From Planctomycetota bacterium (GTDB lineage: Bacteria; Planctomycetota; Phycisphaerae; Sedimentisphaerales; SM23-30), in the NCBI GenBank assembly GCA_022705365.1, contig JAKJEP010000032.1, positions 1-16,358 of the forward strand: 16,358 nt of DNA, read 5' to 3'. The first letter of the stretch is position 1. Every line of letters begins with the position of its first letter. Below the pieces are notes generated by a model. It was given only the letters and a program-made list of their open reading frames with translations, made no database searches and had not been told where the DNA came from. Both the position numbers and the translations under genes were made by a program. Of this stretch, positions 7,937-12,868 are shown in pieces.

Positions 7937-8061
7937 TTTTGCTTTTTTCGTTCCAACTCTGCCCGCTTATGGCCCGTCCCCCGCGTTCGGCTGTTCAGGT
8001 AGTCAGCCACAGCCTTAGAAATCCGCTCTCTCCTGCTTTCCCGTTTGACTTCCAGGGCCAT
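7933..8061 (-). CDS. small basic protein, coupled to its neighbours
   Basis: A 42-residue frame begins ATGGCCCTGGAAGTC directly after the upstream stop (TGAATG) and ends by overlapping the start of the HTH gene (ATGA). The product (MALEVKRESRRERISKAVAD..., ending in KRAELERKKQK) is highly basic and probably helical. It has no family I recognise. The tight head-to-tail junctions on both sides are the main evidence that it is translated. It may bind DNA or RNA, or serve mainly to keep ribosomes moving to the HTH gene. Confidence 0.6.
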   Translation of the reverse strand: MALEVKRESRRERISKAVADYLNSRTRGTGHKRAELERKKQK

Positions 8062-8328
8062 TCAATCCACCGCGCCTTCACCGCCCCCAGCCGGCAAAGT
8101 CCGCTCCTGAAGGCGGCCACGGCCACAATCGCCCCCACAGCCGCACTTATCCACGGCTACGCTTGCCGGTAGCCTCACGATTCCCAAAGCGGTGTTAAGT
8201 TCGTCGATACAATCCATCAGGATCACGGCTGCCCGCTCTCTTTCATCATCCCGCAAAGCCTCCCCCGCCGTATCTATATGCCGCCGGCAATCTGCCAGCA
8301 CTGAAAGCGCCATCGAATTATTTTCCAT
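8062..8328 (-). CDS. hypothetical protein with Cys cluster
   Basis: The 88-residue product starts MENNSMALSVLADCRRHIDT. The ATG at 8328 is chosen because AAAGG lies 7 bases upstream. An in-frame TTG start at 8370, touching the terminase stop, is less likely. Residues 1-60 look like two amphipathic helices (...RERAAVILMDCIDELNTALG...). The C-terminus contains CGCGGDCGRGR, a small cluster of three cysteines rich in glycine that might bind metal, followed by a flexible Gly-rich tail. It ends with TGA fused to the next ATG (TGAATG). Function unknown. Helical small phage proteins of this kind are often regulators. Confidence 0.65.
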   Translation of the reverse strand: MENNSMALSVLADCRRHIDTAGEALRDDERERAAVILMDCIDELNTALGIVRLPASVAVDKCGCGGDCGRGRLQERTLPAGGGEGAVD

Positions 8329-8366
8329 CACAAAACCTTTCTGGCGATAATCGCCGCTCATAAGAG

Positions 8367-8744
8367 TCAAGGGTCTCGGTATTCAACAATGCAACTCAAC
8401 GGCTTGCCCGTTTCAAATTTTTCCGTTTCCCAAAAATCCCCTTCACTCCGACCCAAGATGAAACTTGCCTGAAGCCGGTACTTCATGGCGGTCTTACTGT
8501 CACGCATAACCGACGTCCAAAATCTTTGCCGCTCGGCACGATCCGCAATATCATCCAGCCGGATTTCATCCTGTCGCTTTTGAATAGCCTCGCGTATGTG
8601 ACTTTTAGCAACCAGTCGCCGGGCATAGCCGTAAGTAATCCCTGCCCGCTCCGCCGTGCGTTTCAGATTGCCGTCGTAGGCATCGACAAACCGCTGCTGA
8701 AGGGCGGTCAAAACAACGGGTTTTTTGTCTTTTTTCTCTTTCAT
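8367..8744 (-). CDS. terminase small subunit-like protein
   Basis: The 125-residue protein opens VLTALQQRFVDAYDGNLKRTAERAGITYGYARRLVAKSHIREAI (residues 11-54). This is the Terminase_2/XtmA pattern, in which 'LT.KQ..FV.EYL' is followed by an HTH that places 'A...AGY' and by 'I..AI'. In phages the small subunit binds the packaging site (cos or pac) and guides the large ATPase. Here no large subunit is present, which would suit a satellite redirecting a helper phage's packaging. The C-terminal half (ASFILGRSEGDFWETEKF...) is not diagnostic. Its ATG overlaps the stop of a 16-codon upstream frame. A general HTH regulator is the alternative. Confidence 0.65.
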   Translation of the reverse strand: MKEKKDKKPVVLTALQQRFVDAYDGNLKRTAERAGITYGYARRLVAKSHIREAIQKRQDEIRLDDIADRAERQRFWTSVMRDSKTAMKYRLQASFILGRSEGDFWETEKFETGKPLSCIVEYRDP

Positions 8745-8791
8745 GGCTTTCTCACGGTCAACGGATTGTCAATCCGGTGTTTTTCGCACAT
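8741..8791 (-). CDS. possible 16-residue leader peptide coupled to the terminase-like gene
   Basis: ATG 8791 has AAGG 9 bases upstream and opens a frame MCEKHRIDNPLTVRKP. Its TGA overlaps the ATG of the terminase-like gene (CCATGA). The terminase-like gene itself has only a weak ribosome site, so translation could be delivered by this mini-frame. The frame spans the palindrome at 8762-8776. It is too short to judge by composition, so the call rests on the start/stop geometry. Confidence 0.3.
   Translation of the reverse strand: MCEKHRIDNPLTVRKP
8762..8776. promoter_or_regulatory. 15-bp palindrome upstream of the terminase-like gene
   Basis: CGGATTG-T-CAATCCG has 7-bp perfect arms around a single central base. 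It lies 18 bases upstream of the terminase-like start. It could be an operator for one of the element's HTH proteins, or a hairpin in the mRNA. The function is inferred. Confidence 0.4.
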
Positions 8792-8812
8792 AACCAATTA
8801 CCTTAAAATAAG

Positions 8813-8923
8813 TTACAATTTTGACCCCAAATTTACTGCCGTATCCCCAGCCAAATCCCCGGCCAAAACCCCGGCCAAACTTTTTCTTAACTCATTGGTA
8901 TTCATGGTTTTATAAATTTTCAT
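8813..8923 (-). CDS. small hypothetical protein with LAG repeats
   Basis: A 36-residue frame (MKIYKTMNTNELRKSLAGVL, then AGDLAGDTAVN) starts 4 bases after the upstream stop. It resembles the beginning of a common type of small phage protein (MNTNELR.sLa.v...) but is shorter, and may be a truncated or minimal form. The LAG.LAGDLAGD stretch is encoded by the three 12-bp repeats at 8845-8880. No convincing Shine-Dalgarno precedes either ATG, so it would depend on coupling. The evidence is modest. Confidence 0.4.
   Translation of the reverse strand: MKIYKTMNTNELRKSLAGVLAGDLAGDTAVNLGSKL
8845..8880. repeat. three tandem 12-bp direct repeats
   Basis: The units are CCCCAGCCAAAT, CCCCGGCCAAAA and CCCCGGCCAAAC, head to tail without spacer. 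They resemble iterons in size and in nearness to a replication gene, but 12 bases is also four codons, so a coding repeat (LAG.) explains them equally well. Confidence 0.7.
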
Positions 8924-8927
8924 TTCA

Positions 8928-9116
8928 TCACGCTAAAATTGACACGTGTTTTTTCCGCAAAATCTCTCGCGGATCGGTATAATTCCCGGTCATCGCCAGC
9001 TTGTCGGCACTCGCCAGCGTCTTGACGGCCCTGGCAGGCAGGCCCAAAAACTTCCCAGCCGCCTTCGCGTTCAAAAGACCTTTTTCCGAAGCCAGATTAT
9101 CAATCAGGGTTTTCAC
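8928..9116 (-). CDS. small HTH-like hypothetical protein
   Basis: The 62-residue protein starts with GTG at 9116, directly after the TGA of the replication gene (TGAGTG), with GAGGGGGG 6-7 bases upstream as ribosome site. The sequence has the pattern of a short helix-turn-helix: LLNAKAAGKFLGLPARAVKTL (about 14-34), where 'AKAAGKFLGLP..AVK' matches the first two helices of an excisionase/MerR-type domain. It is followed by a basic tail. It may be a second DNA-binding regulator or a replication accessory. The assignment is by pattern only. Confidence 0.6.
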   Translation of the reverse strand: MKTLIDNLASEKGLLNAKAAGKFLGLPARAVKTLASADKLAMTGNYTDPREILRKKHVSILA

Positions 9117-9965
9117 TCAGTCCCCCCTCTGTTGGAAATTGTGTTTATCCGCTCCGGTCAGGGCTTGACCGAGATAGGCATATTTCTGAGTATCAGCCCA
9201 GGCAATGACAGCCAGCAAATATTTCTTCCCCCGTAACGGAAGATGTAAACGAATTGTATCCAGGGTTTTTGTCCGGTAACTTTTTGAGATTGTGCTTGCG
9301 GTTTTCCCTATCTTGATACACCATTCCATTAAAACTTCCAATTCGTCTTTCGTTAGAGCATCTTCATTTTCCTTTTTGGAAGATTTATTTTTAGAGTTGA
9401 GAGAGCTGCCTCTCTCTTGTTTCTGCTCTTGAATATGCTCTTGAATATGCTCTTGCTCTTGCTCTTGATTTCCTATACCGTTTGGCATACCGTTTCCTAT
9501 ACCGTATGGCATACCGTTTTGAAAAAGTTCCCTAAATGCCCTATGAAGTGTTTCGGGAATATGAATCAAATTCTCCTGAAATTGCTGTTGAAAAGGGTTC
9601 TCAGGAAGTTCAGCCAAATCCTTCGCAAAGGACTTGACAACGTTCTCATTTTCCGGTGAGTTGTATTTCCACCAGGACGGCAAATAAAGCACGCGGGTTT
9701 GCTCATCAAAACCCCATCCCATTGTTTCGCAGACAACCTTGAAATCCGCCGCAAAGGTTTCCTCCATGCGCAAATCTTCCGCCGCCGCCGGTCGGGAGAA
9801 TTTGAACAGCCCGATCCGGTTGTTCTGCTTTGACGTAAGGCAGTAAAAAACGATCAGTTTCCGTTGGTGGGTCAGGCGGATAAATTTTTCGTCATCCCAT
9901 ATGCGCGGACTGATTTTACGATAACGGAAAACGATCTGTTTCCGCTGTGTTGTTTTCTTTGCCAT
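9117..9965 (-). CDS. phage-type replication initiator / replisome-organiser-like protein
   Basis: The 282-residue protein has an N-terminal domain (about 14-120) with RISPRIWDDEKFIRLTHQRKL, then GLFKFSRPAAAEDL and LYLPSWWKYNSPENENVVKS. This is the recurrent 'I..RIW.DEKF..L....kLlf.yLlt...n..GLf....a...dL....V..ipnWlkyN.PEN.n..K' module of phage replication proteins, probably winged-helix. Residues 150-200 are a low-complexity linker with two GMP.GIGN units and many Gln/Glu/His. The C-terminal 205-282 is a helical domain similar in position to helicase-loader or DnaD-like regions. GGAG lies 5 bases before the ATG. It probably starts replication of the excised element by opening an origin and loading host helicase. 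No ATPase or primase motif is present, so it needs host enzymes. Confidence 0.65.
   Translation of the reverse strand: MAKKTTQRKQIVFRYRKISPRIWDDEKFIRLTHQRKLIVFYCLTSKQNNRIGLFKFSRPAAAEDLRMEETFAADFKVVCETMGWGFDEQTRVLYLPSWWKYNSPENENVVKSFAKDLAELPENPFQQQFQENLIHIPETLHRAFRELFQNGMPYGIGNGMPNGIGNQEQEQEHIQEHIQEQKQERGSSLNSKNKSSKKENEDALTKDELEVLMEWCIKIGKTASTISKSYRTKTLDTIRLHLPLRGKKYLLAVIAWADTQKYAYLGQALTGADKHNFQQRGD
9425..9519. repeat. hexamer run and 24-bp tandem duplication within the replication gene
   Basis: At 9472-9495 and 9496-9519 two adjacent 24-bp units differ by a single base and encode GMPYGIGN and GMPNGIGN. Just left of them (about 9425-9468) are repeated GCTCTT and GCTCTTGAATAT units encoding the QEQEQEHIQEHIQEQ linker. 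Such runs change length by slippage, so the linker length is likely variable between strains. Confidence 0.85.
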
Positions 9966-9967
9966 TG

Positions 9968-10177
9968 TTACTCCGTGATATGCCGGAAGGGTACTCTTTT
10001 AGGATTCAAAACGCCTCTGGCGGCCCACTCAGATTCAACATCCAAAAGAATGTGATCCGTCTTTCCAAATTGCTCTTTGAAAGTTTTCCAGGTCTTAATA
10101 TCGCCGGCTGGCGGTTCAGCCACCAGCCCCTTTTCGTCCACCAGTGTTATAATTGTCATCCTATAAGACGCTTTCAT
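9968..10177 (-). CDS. small hypothetical protein
   Basis: The 69-residue product begins MKASYRMTIITLVDEKGLVAE and ends ...RVPFRHITE. Its ATG overlaps the TGA of the protease-like gene (ATGA), with GGGGGGAA upstream, and its TAA lies 2 bases before the replication-gene ATG. Its GGAG doubles as that gene's ribosome site. The predicted fold is a short beta hairpin followed by helices. I recognise no family. Its place between the protease and replication genes with tight junctions shows it belongs to the same transcript. Confidence 0.65.
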   Translation of the reverse strand: MKASYRMTIITLVDEKGLVAEPPAGDIKTWKTFKEQFGKTDHILLDVESEWAARGVLNPKRVPFRHITE

Positions 10178-10818
10178 CGTTCCCCCCCTTCCGTTAAGCC
10201 CAGAGCCGCCGCAGCCGATGATTTTTCTACATCCGTCAAACGGCCCACCGTAATCGCGGCATCCGCGTTTGGATTGTGACCCAAAAGAAGATTAGCCGCC
10301 TCTCCCGTGGTGATCGGCCCGTTGCCCCTGCTGCCGTCACTTTCAAAAAGGCCCTTCGTGGTCGCTGGATTGGCAACCAAGTCCACCGAGAAGACCTCCG
10401 TCAATTCTTCCACGATCTGTTTACCAGATTCAGACCGCCAAAGACCGTGGGCATTAGAAGACAGCCCCGCCGCCGCCGGATCACTCTCGGCAATGCCCCG
10501 AAAAATCTCACCGGCTGGCGTCGGCAAAAGGGATAAATCGCCGCGAATTTTCCCCTCAGCATATTTGATCCCGGAAAACCTACCCGCCAAATTGCGAACA
10601 TCCCGCCGTCCGGTCCGTTCCTCCTCCGCCGTGGGATGATTGATAAATGCCTGCCGCCCCTCAAACAGGGGAACGGCTTTCTGCATACATTCCCGCGTAT
10701 ATTCCCGATTGTTTTTCGACAACGGCCCCAACAGGACCACCCCACGAATAATATTGCTGGCCTTATCAAACGCGGCCTCCTGAAAGGATCCTTCACAAAC
10801 AATTTTTTTGTTTTCCAT
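10174..10818 (-). CDS. prohead-protease-like protein
   Basis: The 214-residue product has the order of a phage capsid maturation protease of the herpesvirus/T4 gp21 fold. NHPTAEEE carries the candidate catalytic H61. LAGRFSGIKY follows. GLSSNAHG carries S120/S121. SVDLVANPATTKGLFES carries D146, in the 'DLV..PA....' block that closes this domain in many phage head proteases. The H-S-D order agrees with T4 gp21. Such enzymes cut scaffold and capsid proteins during head assembly. AGGAG stands 7 bases before the ATG, and a likely terminator upstream separates it from the 10910-11362 gene. The C-terminal 160-214 is flexible (GNGPITTGEAANLLLGHNPN...), possibly a scaffold-like tail. No capsid, portal or large terminase gene is present in the element, so its substrate would have to come from a helper phage or its role has changed. 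Confidence 0.7.
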   Translation of the reverse strand: MENKKIVCEGSFQEAAFDKASNIIRGVVLLGPLSKNNREYTRECMQKAVPLFEGRQAFINHPTAEEERTGRRDVRNLAGRFSGIKYAEGKIRGDLSLLPTPAGEIFRGIAESDPAAAGLSSNAHGLWRSESGKQIVEELTEVFSVDLVANPATTKGLFESDGSRGNGPITTGEAANLLLGHNPNADAAITVGRLTDVEKSSAAAALGLTEGGER

Positions 10819-10840
10819 GATATTACTCCTGTAAATGAAT

Positions 10841-10884
10841 TTTTAAAAGTGCGCCGCTGGCGGAATGGAAAACCGGCGGCGCAC
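10841..10884 (-). terminator. strong hairpin between two element genes
   Basis: GTGCGCCGCTGG at 10849-10860 pairs with CCGGCGGCGCAC at 10873-10884 (12 bp including one G-T) around a 12-base loop. On the minus strand it is followed by TTTTAAAAATT. It starts 26 bases past the stop of the upstream gene and precedes the protease-like gene. It is likely a terminator or attenuator setting the level of the downstream genes. The T-tract is short, so read-through is plausible. Confidence 0.55.
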
Positions 10885-10909
10885 AAGAAGGAGAAAACAC
10901 AAATTGATT

Positions 10910-11362
10910 TTACAATTTCGAATTCAGTCGAGCGGCAAATTCCGGGGACAGCCGCTCGCCAATCTGTAAAAAGTTTCCCTCTGGTGTGAGTACCCAAACC
11001 GATTGCCTCTTCCTTGTAATACTGGGGGCATCAATCCGGTTGATTTCCGTCCGAATAGTTGTCACCAACTCTTTCGAGAGATAAAAATACTCGCCGGGCA
11101 AGCGGCAGCCGTATGCAGTGTTTTTTGTCGCTATCCACCCGATGAAAACATAACCCGTTTTGACAAGGCGTCGGCATTCCGCCTTCAGTTCCTCCAGGCT
11201 GGGAGAGTTTGACCGCAAACATAACCGCCGAAACAAGGCCAGTTTGTCGGCATCGGCCTCTTCGCGAATCCGGCCCTTTTCGTCGAGTATTTGGTCAGCC
11301 AGTTCGCCCAGCACGCGGGCTTCGTCCGTCGTTAGTTTTCGTCTTTCCGCTAAATTTCTCAT
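10910..11362 (-). CDS. hypothetical protein (element 1)
   Basis: The 150-residue product begins MRNLAERRKLTTDEARVLGE. ATG 11362 is chosen because AGAAGGA lies 9 bases upstream. An earlier in-frame start at 11413 lacks a site. Residues 1-75 are charged helices (...ADQILDEKGRIREEADADKLALFRRL...). Residues 80-150 look like a mixed domain ending WVLTPEGNFLQIGERLSPEF. I recognise no family. It is the first gene downstream of the control region with the TTCCGTAAAAT repeats and is followed by a hairpin terminator. It may therefore be expressed early and separately, as regulators or anti-helper functions often are. Confidence 0.65.
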   Translation of the reverse strand: MRNLAERRKLTTDEARVLGELADQILDEKGRIREEADADKLALFRRLCLRSNSPSLEELKAECRRLVKTGYVFIGWIATKNTAYGCRLPGEYFYLSKELVTTIRTEINRIDAPSITRKRQSVWVLTPEGNFLQIGERLSPEFAARLNSKL

Positions 11363-11436
11363 TTTTTTTGTTCCTTCTAAAAAGTTTTCGAGTACACTCA
11401 AACGTAAAAGCACACGCTGCTTGAAATGGCTGTAGA

Positions 11437-11555
11437 TTCCGTAAAATGAAGTTTTAAAAAGAAAGCCCCCGCTTAAAGTGGTTTATTTTGAATAGGTTAT
11501 GAGATAAAAGAAAATCGGTTTAATTCCGCAAGCGTTCCGTAAAATTCCGTAAAAT
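11437..11555. promoter_or_regulatory. control region with three TTCCGTAAAAT sites and a possible promoter
   Basis: TTCCGTAAAAT occurs at 11437-11447, 11535-11545 and 11545-11555. The last two overlap by one base and so are spaced 10 bp, one helical turn. A related TTCCGCAA is at 11524-11531. On the minus strand TTGCGG (11526-11531) and TTATCT (11502-11507) with 18-base spacing form a possible promoter for the 11362 gene, flanked by the repeats. The layout suggests operator or iteron sites bound by an element protein. Confidence 0.45.
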
Positions 11556-11562
11556 GGATTTT

Positions 11563-12324
11563 TCAGGCATGATTACTGCTGTCATCCCGCTTCTGATTGT
11601 CGATTAACTCTTCTAATTCTAATTGTTGAATCTTACTGCGTTTTATGTTTTGTTGCCCAGCACTGGCTTTACTGTCAGCATACTCACTATTTTTTGCAGA
11701 CCTTGCGGTTTCAGTAGTCAATCTGCTCGATGTTTTGGCAATCTTGCCTTTACGATAAGCAACGGTTTCGCGGATTTGTCTTGGGGTATATTTCGTAACT
11801 TTTTCAATCTCATCAACTGTTGGCAGCCGGTCGTATTGATCTTTTAGTTTTATCGCTTCATGCAATACAACCGTATTTCGAGTTTTCATTTCGTCTTGCG
11901 TAGCACGTTTTTTAGGTTTGGCTTGTAATTTTTCCTTCCCGTTTCTTGCCTCTAAATCCCCTTTGCACCATTGTTCAAGCCGTTTCAGGTCATATACGGG
12001 ATTAGCCGTTTTCAGCGGTGGTATATTTCCCCCGCCAAGATTTGCGGCCATGCAGTAAAATTTAGCATACTCCTTTTCAGCACAACGAAAATCTTCATCA
12101 TCGTAATCTCTGGGAAGTAATACTTTAAACATGAAAGTATTGCATATTCTTATCCGCTCTGCCAATTCCGCCAGCGTTCGCGGTTCCTCTTCTATTTTGG
12201 ATTCACCCCCTATGGCTTCCCGTTGCCGCCCCTGTTCGTCTATTTCAATATTCGGGTTTGCGGTGGAAGTTGTTTCGCAGTGATCTTTCCCCTTGCGGCC
12301 TGTTCGTTTCGTTTTCGATTTCAC
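11563..12324 (-). CDS. hypothetical protein with HTH-like segment
   Basis: The 253-residue protein starts with GTG 12324 behind AGGTGA (5 bases). The N-terminal 50 residues are basic then acidic (disordered). Residues 50-130 hold a helical domain with several Cys (CNTF, CAEKE, FYCMAAN). Residues 155-200 read LHEAIKLKDQYDRLPTVDEI and TKYTPRQIRETVAYRKGKIA, an arrangement like a two-helix DNA-binding motif in which 'YTPRQIRET' would be the recognition helix. The C-terminus is polar and ends in a helical IQQLELEELIDNQK. It is the most upstream gene of the element, far from the att-proximal integrase, a frequent position for regulators. No known family recognised. Confidence 0.65.
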   Translation of the reverse strand: MKSKTKRTGRKGKDHCETTSTANPNIEIDEQGRQREAIGGESKIEEEPRTLAELAERIRICNTFMFKVLLPRDYDDEDFRCAEKEYAKFYCMAANLGGGNIPPLKTANPVYDLKRLEQWCKGDLEARNGKEKLQAKPKKRATQDEMKTRNTVVLHEAIKLKDQYDRLPTVDEIEKVTKYTPRQIRETVAYRKGKIAKTSSRLTTETARSAKNSEYADSKASAGQQNIKRSKIQQLELEELIDNQKRDDSSNHA

Positions 12325-12389
12325 TTTTCACCTAACTTTCTGTATCGGGTCAGCCCTGGCAGAGCAAGCAAGCAAGTCAGGTGAATGAA

Positions 12390-12716
12390 TCTTGCTCCGC
12401 CAGGACCGCTTGGCGGTAGCTGGCCGCCGTCCCGATGGTTTATTAACATTTCGCTTACAAGGTCATTATCGGAATACCATCTGGTATTTCAATCCAAAAA
12501 CCAAAAACGCTCCAGGATCGCGCAGGACGAACGATCTCGGCAAGAGACGTCCCGGAAGCCGTTCAGAACAACGATCACCACGTCCAGCGGCCTTGGCTTT
12601 CACGCTTTCGCCGCTCCTGCTATCAGTTCCATCACCTGCCGCCGGGTATCCTTGCGGTAAAATGCCCCTCAAAAAGTTGCGAAGTATTCGTCGCACGAAT
12701 AGCCATAAACCCGCAC
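12390..12716 (-). pseudogene. decayed serine recombinase N-terminal region
   Basis: No intact gene is supported in the 500 bases 12325-12824. One minus-strand frame, interrupted by stop codons, reads GYSCDEYFATF, stop, GAFYRKDTRRQVMELIAGAA, stop, KPRPLDVVIVVLNGFRD, further on RSSCAILERF, stop, and DLVSEMLINHRDGGQLPPSGP. This follows the order of the serine recombinase catalytic domain: 'GA.(Y/F)..RP....L...A', then 'KPRPFDVVIV..L.RFSRD', then 'E.LRGM...A.RG...GG.PPYGY'. The catalytic N-terminal serine (YxRxS) is not seen. I infer a relic of an older recombinase gene left at the distal end of element 1. The likeness is by memory of the family pattern and spans only about 105 codons. Confidence 0.42.
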
Positions 12717-12735
12717 AATTCAGCACAAATGAACA

Positions 12736-12780
12736 ACAAAAAGGCTTCACAAGAAATCGTCTTAATTCCTGTGAAGCCTT
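12736..12780 (-). terminator. terminator after the second integrase gene
   Basis: AAGGCTTCACA (12741-12751) and TGTGAAGCCTT (12770-12780) form a perfect 11-bp stem with an 18-base loop. On the minus strand the stem is followed by TTTGTTGTTC, preceded by the A-T-rich stem end, giving TTTTTGTTG. It lies 48 bases beyond the stop of the integrase whose gene reads leftward across the att core, so it probably ends that transcript inside element 1. Confidence 0.6.
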
Positions 12781-12824
12781 GATTTTACGCGAAAAACCGT
12801 CCCTACTACGTTTTTGCAGGTTCA

Positions 12825-12868
12825 GACTCATAATCCATTGGTCCTTGGTTCGAATCCAAGTAGGCCCA
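12825..12868 (+). repeat. attachment-site core, copy 2 (between the two elements)
   Basis: This is an exact 44-bp copy of the tRNA 3' half at 6181-6224. The 5' half of a tRNA is absent, so it is not a tRNA gene. It serves as the right att of element 1 and the left att of element 2. The heptamer TTCAGAC occurs just before it (12821-12827) and just after it (12873-12879). This may be coincidence or part of the core flanks. Confidence 0.95.

Larger units (their letters stand above)
6225..12868 (-). mobile_element. Integrative element 1: satellite-like phage element at the tRNA
   Basis: The element is bounded by the 44-bp att repeats and is about 6.6 kb. It carries an integrase next to the tRNA-proximal end, an excisionase-like HTH gene, a small-terminase-like gene, a phage-type replication gene and a prohead-protease-like gene, all on the minus strand. 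Several genes overlap by stop/start codons. No large terminase, portal, major capsid, tail or lysis gene is seen. Size, tRNA target and gene choice fit a phage-inducible satellite that borrows helper particles. A reduced prophage remnant is the alternative. All its main frames are open, which argues against simple decay. Confidence 0.8.

Noticed and set aside
7564..8172. 202-codon open frame on the + strand opposite the HTH and small genes
   Set aside because: Serine/proline-rich, no recognisable pattern, antisense to genes with proper ribosome sites and stop/start junctions. It is an open antisense frame.
9425..9519. Possible CRISPR-like array
   Set aside because: The repeats are contiguous, without unique spacers, and translate in frame into a low-complexity linker.
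10401..10997. 198-codon minus-strand frame overlapping the protease-like gene
   Set aside because: It is a frame shadow of the protease gene and runs across the hairpin terminator. The protease frame has the better ribosome site and motifs.
11462..11485. Possible terminator around the C-run in the control region
   Set aside because: Only a 4-bp stem can be formed and the T-rich stretch is not directly next to it.
12466..12831. 121-codon minus-strand frame at the end of element 1
   Set aside because: A different frame from the recombinase relic, it begins in the att core and spans the terminator hairpin. The composition is not protein-like.
12825..12868. Second tRNA gene at the second core copy
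   Set aside because: Only the 3' half is present: no acceptor 5' strand, no D arm. It is an att site, not a gene.
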